Of a stretch of DNA of 64,000 nucleotides, positions 61,196 through 64,000 are shown piece by piece. A program made the translations under genes and the position numbers. The first letter of the stretch is position 1, and the number at the start of each line of letters is the position of its first letter. The notes under the pieces were generated by a model that worked only from the letters and a program-made list of their open reading frames with translations, did not search any database and was not told the DNA's origin. This stretch comes from Adineta vaga (taxonomy: Eukaryota > Rotifera): assembly GCA_021613535.1 (NCBI GenBank), contig CP075495.1, positions 15,314,001 through 15,378,000 of the forward strand, written 5' to 3'.

Positions 61196-61944
61196 CAGTA
61201 TCGGTTCACCATCCATCCAATATCTGTTGGATTTTTTCGGTGCTCGGATGCCTGCACTTTCCCTCTTGGTATCCATACCAAAAATTCTGCTTTGTCTGAG
61301 CATTAGGCGAGAGCAAAATAGCTGTCCTGATTTCTACCGTGTTAAACTTCTACATGTTCTCATATATTGACTAATTCTTAATATGTTTTATCTCTTCCTC
61401 TGTTGGTTTTCTCACTAAATAAAATAAAGTTTTCTTTTATCTTCTTTACAATGTTTGACTCACACACTCTTTTCTAACGAATATTATTGCAAATAAACAA
61501 TGAATAAATAAAAATGACTTGTATATAAAATTATTCTACGCTTAGAAGCAAATCACGTTACTATATTCAACATCTTGTTTTTTTAATTACTGATGTTCCA
61601 AAATTTTCACTATATCAATTTACAAATGAATGCACTTTGGAAGAACAGGCATGCGAAGATATCGCCACAAAACGTTAAAAGAACAAATATTTATTTTACT
61701 ATGTAATATAAAATAAAATGAGTTATGAATTTATTTCGTATTCAATAATAATGTCAATAAAAACGCTATTTGTTTTTCTTCTTATCTCACCTTTAATATA
61801 CAACTAAAGTAGTGACAAAAAATTCGGCGAAATGAAGTTAATAGATTGTTGTGTATATATTGCTTCTGTATAGCTCTCTATGAATCTGAGTGTGTTTTAA
61901 AAGAAAATTATATTTGAGATTTATATAACGCAAATACAAAAATA

Positions 61945-63166
61945 ATGGATGTTGCATACAAGTATATGAACGAAGCTGATATTAGTAAAGAGTTGATTTG
62001 CAGTATTTGTCAGTCGCCTTTTCAGAATCCATGTTGTACTCCATGTGGTGATACATTTTGTAATACATGTATTACAGATTGGATTCAGGCATCAAATAAC
62101 TCTTGTCCTCTTTGCCGATGTATTATATCGATAAATACACTTACTCAAGTTCCTCGTGCTCTACGCAATATACTAGATCAACTTCCGGTCAAATGTATTG
62201 CATGTGGGCAGACTGAAATACAACGAGTGAATATTGATGAACATATTCAAAAATCTTGTCCTAAGAAAATAGTTGTATGCCTAGCAGCAGATATTACATG
62301 TCCATGGATAGGACCACAAGATCAGCTTAATATACACTTATTGAATTGTCGATTTGAACCAGTTAGATCTATAATTACCGAACTTATGGAAAAAAATCAC
62401 CATTCAGAAGAACAAAGACATGAATACATGACTCAAATAGTTGAACAAGTGGATGAAATTGAATATCTCAGAGATAAAGTACATCAGCAAGGAGATGAAA
62501 TAAGAAGACATGAAAATCAAATTGGACACCTTCGAGAACAAGTAGCACGGTTAAGTACGCAAGCTAATACACACGAACAAGACGAACGACAACTTCAAGC
62601 AGAATTAAGAAGAAAAAACAATCAAATAGAATCTTTAACAATTGAACTACGTAAGTGAAAGGATCTGAATAACACGTGTACATATGAAACGTTATCTGTT
62701 ACGCATACATTTGTTTCTCTAACTAAATATTTTCTTGAACTCACACTTTTTATTGCTTAATGACGAGATAGAGTCAGAAAGTGTCTTATTTATCTGTATC
62801 CAGTAATTATGTTTCCATTAGGAGAATCACTTACAGTCTTGCTCTTTCTCTGCAGATTGATTGATTGAAATGATTGTTCATTTAGAAGAACAACAAGCCA
62901 GGATTGGTACACGAATTCGAACTTTATTCGACACTTGTATTGGTACCTGTTCTCGATGCAACGATTGTACTGAAAATGTTCGTTGGCGTCATATTTACAT
63001 TTTTGTTTTTACAGCTATTGCCCTTACTTGTATTATTGCTGCTGTTATTTTTGGCGTTCGTCATCAAAATACTACTGACATTTATCGAGCTGTTTCTCTT
63101 TTCTTTGGTGCTATTTTTTGTACTGCTGCTGCTTTGACTATATATTGCTTAAATCATGATACATAA
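61945..63166 (+). CDS. RING plus TRAF-type zinc finger protein; stop codon before membrane exon
   Basis: A probable E3 ubiquitin ligase. The C3HC4 RING lies at residues about 19-60 (CSICQSPFQNPCCTPCGDTF, CNTCITDWIQ, CPLCRC). It is followed by a TRAF-like zinc-finger region (VKCIACGQTE, HIQKSCPKKIVVC, CPWIGPQDQLNIHLLNC) and a coiled coil (about 140-237). Exon 1 is 61945-62650. If spliced at CTAC|gtaagt to the acceptor at 62855, the joint reads CAT TGA, so TGA 62858-62860 ends the protein. The rest (62873-63166) is in frame with that joint and encodes MIVHLEEQQARIGTRIRTLF, a Cys cluster and two membrane spans. Without splicing the product ends LRK. So the RING protein is intact, but its membrane tail is lost or reached only by another splice. 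Confidence 0.7.
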
Positions 63167-64000
63167 TAAAAATATATGTCGAAAGTTACAGTTGCTTTTT
63201 TTGCCTTTCATCAATCATTATGCTTTATTACGTTCATGAATTTTAAATACAATAAATGGTCATGTCTAACTTATAAATCAACTAGCGGAGTTACCCGCTG
63301 CAAAGAAGACGCAAATTCACTTTTTTCGTCTACAACAGTGCTCTTCTCGTCACGTTCCGAACCTCTCCATTGATATGCACCCGTCGCGTATCAAAATATC
63401 CGGCCACTCTCCTTTCCACTGTACCTTAGTCAGTGTAATCCTACTGGACGTCGCTTAGCGCGTATCAGGTGCCTTCGACAGGTCTTTTTTCAGAAGTTTC
63501 AACATCTTTTCTTTAGGTGTTTCTTACTGGTCTTCTCTCACTATGTATACGACACACAGCTCTGTTCCTTTTAAACCCACTCCTCGACAGATGTGCGTAT
63601 TATCAGACGTCCGCTGCAATCCATTCTCTAGTTTATAAACTCCACTTTCACTCCCTCCCGGTAGAGTAGTCACTTTGCTCGAGATTCAGTTCTTTTTGAG
63701 AACCCAATACATGTCTTGCAGTTGTCCACCTTGGATACAGACAGTTTATCGCCGCTGGATCAACTCTCACCCAATCTCATTCCTCCATCACCCTTGGAGG
63801 TGAGGATCCTCCTCGAATTTCCGTAGAGTCAAGGCGAGTTCTGTGAAATATTTCGTCACGCTGGCTATCGTAGGAACAAAACATATTTCCTATAGTATGA
63901 GTTGGGCGAACTTCACTCAGTCCCTCTCCCTTGCCCCGGATGGTGATACTAAACCCACATCGAACTTCCTTGGGATCTAGGGAAGTCGTGTTTAAAGTTT
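63167..64000. other. right edge: GC-richer region of foreign composition, probable repeat
   Basis: From about 63280 the base composition changes sharply to nearly balanced G+C and continues to the window end. It opens with ACTAGCGGAGTTACCCGCTG, which has the look of the ends of dispersed elements in invertebrates. I find no long open frame with protein features on either strand. It is probably part of a transposable element or other repeat running beyond the window. Confidence 0.35.

Larger units (their letters stand above)
59226..61944. other. 2.7 kb without functional genes; repeat copy B, MITE and telomere-like hairpin
   Basis: 59226-60050 shows nothing recognisable. 60056-61110 is copy B of the dispersed repeat, with several insertions. 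61138-61195 holds the strongest GT-rich hairpin. 61200-61944 is AT-rich with no gene and includes the promoter side of the RING gene. Confidence 0.45.

Noticed and set aside
1-64000. CRISPR arrays, operons, ribosome binding sites, prophage
   Set aside because: The window is eukaryotic; no regularly spaced direct repeats or bacterial gene organisation are present.

Overview
The window looks like nuclear DNA of a bdelloid rotifer (Adineta/Rotaria-like). It is AT-rich, and its genes carry many GT-AG introns of about 45-70 nt. Gene families typical of rotifers are present, including an LDLa/EGF-7TM receptor and an F-box gene. Several short GT-rich hairpins have arms resembling TGTGGG, the telomere unit reported for Adineta. 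The organism call is an inference from these features; no rRNA or marker gene is present.

Left third (1-21.5 kb): a broken EF-hand (neuronal calcium sensor-like) fragment sits at the edge, followed by an SLC2/GLUT sugar transporter on +. Convergent with it is one enormous 15-exon gene on - (3094-21457, about 5,785 codons) coding an RNF213/mysterin-like giant AAA protein. It keeps the AAA Walker motifs but has no RING finger, has a degenerate RZ finger, and ends in a long tail that looks like serial ubiquitin-like beta-grasp modules.

Middle (22-45 kb): three metabolic genes of probably non-metazoan ancestry lie in a row on +: a secreted M20D amidohydrolase, a frameshifted isochorismatase-like hydrolase and a PhyH dioxygenase. 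They are followed by an NHL-repeat membrane protein with two frame breaks (-), a 1,556-aa LDLa/EGF 7TM receptor (-), an SLC22 transporter (+), a polycystin-like remnant (-), an F-box pseudogene (-), 6-phosphogluconolactonase (-) and an NTMT1-like methyltransferase remnant (-).

Right (45-64 kb): legumain (+), a possible Cys-rich secreted protein (-), an intronless fusion of a 2OG-Fe(II) oxygenase with WD40 repeats (-), a pogo-like MITE, a purple acid phosphatase (-), a MULE transposon with an apparently intact FLYWCH transposase between minisatellite-like inverted repeats, a polytopic CTP-dependent lipid kinase-like gene (+), and a RING/TRAF-zinc-finger gene with a stop codon ahead of its membrane exon (+). 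Two diverged copies of an unidentified repeat (about 45.7 kb and 60-61 kb) give a filled/empty-site pair for a small TTAA-type element.

Intact and decayed genes alternate: at least seven loci carry frameshifts, stops or truncations, while the 18-kb RNF213-like gene is clean. This fits a degenerate-polyploid genome better than uniform sequencing error, but raw reads would be needed to decide.
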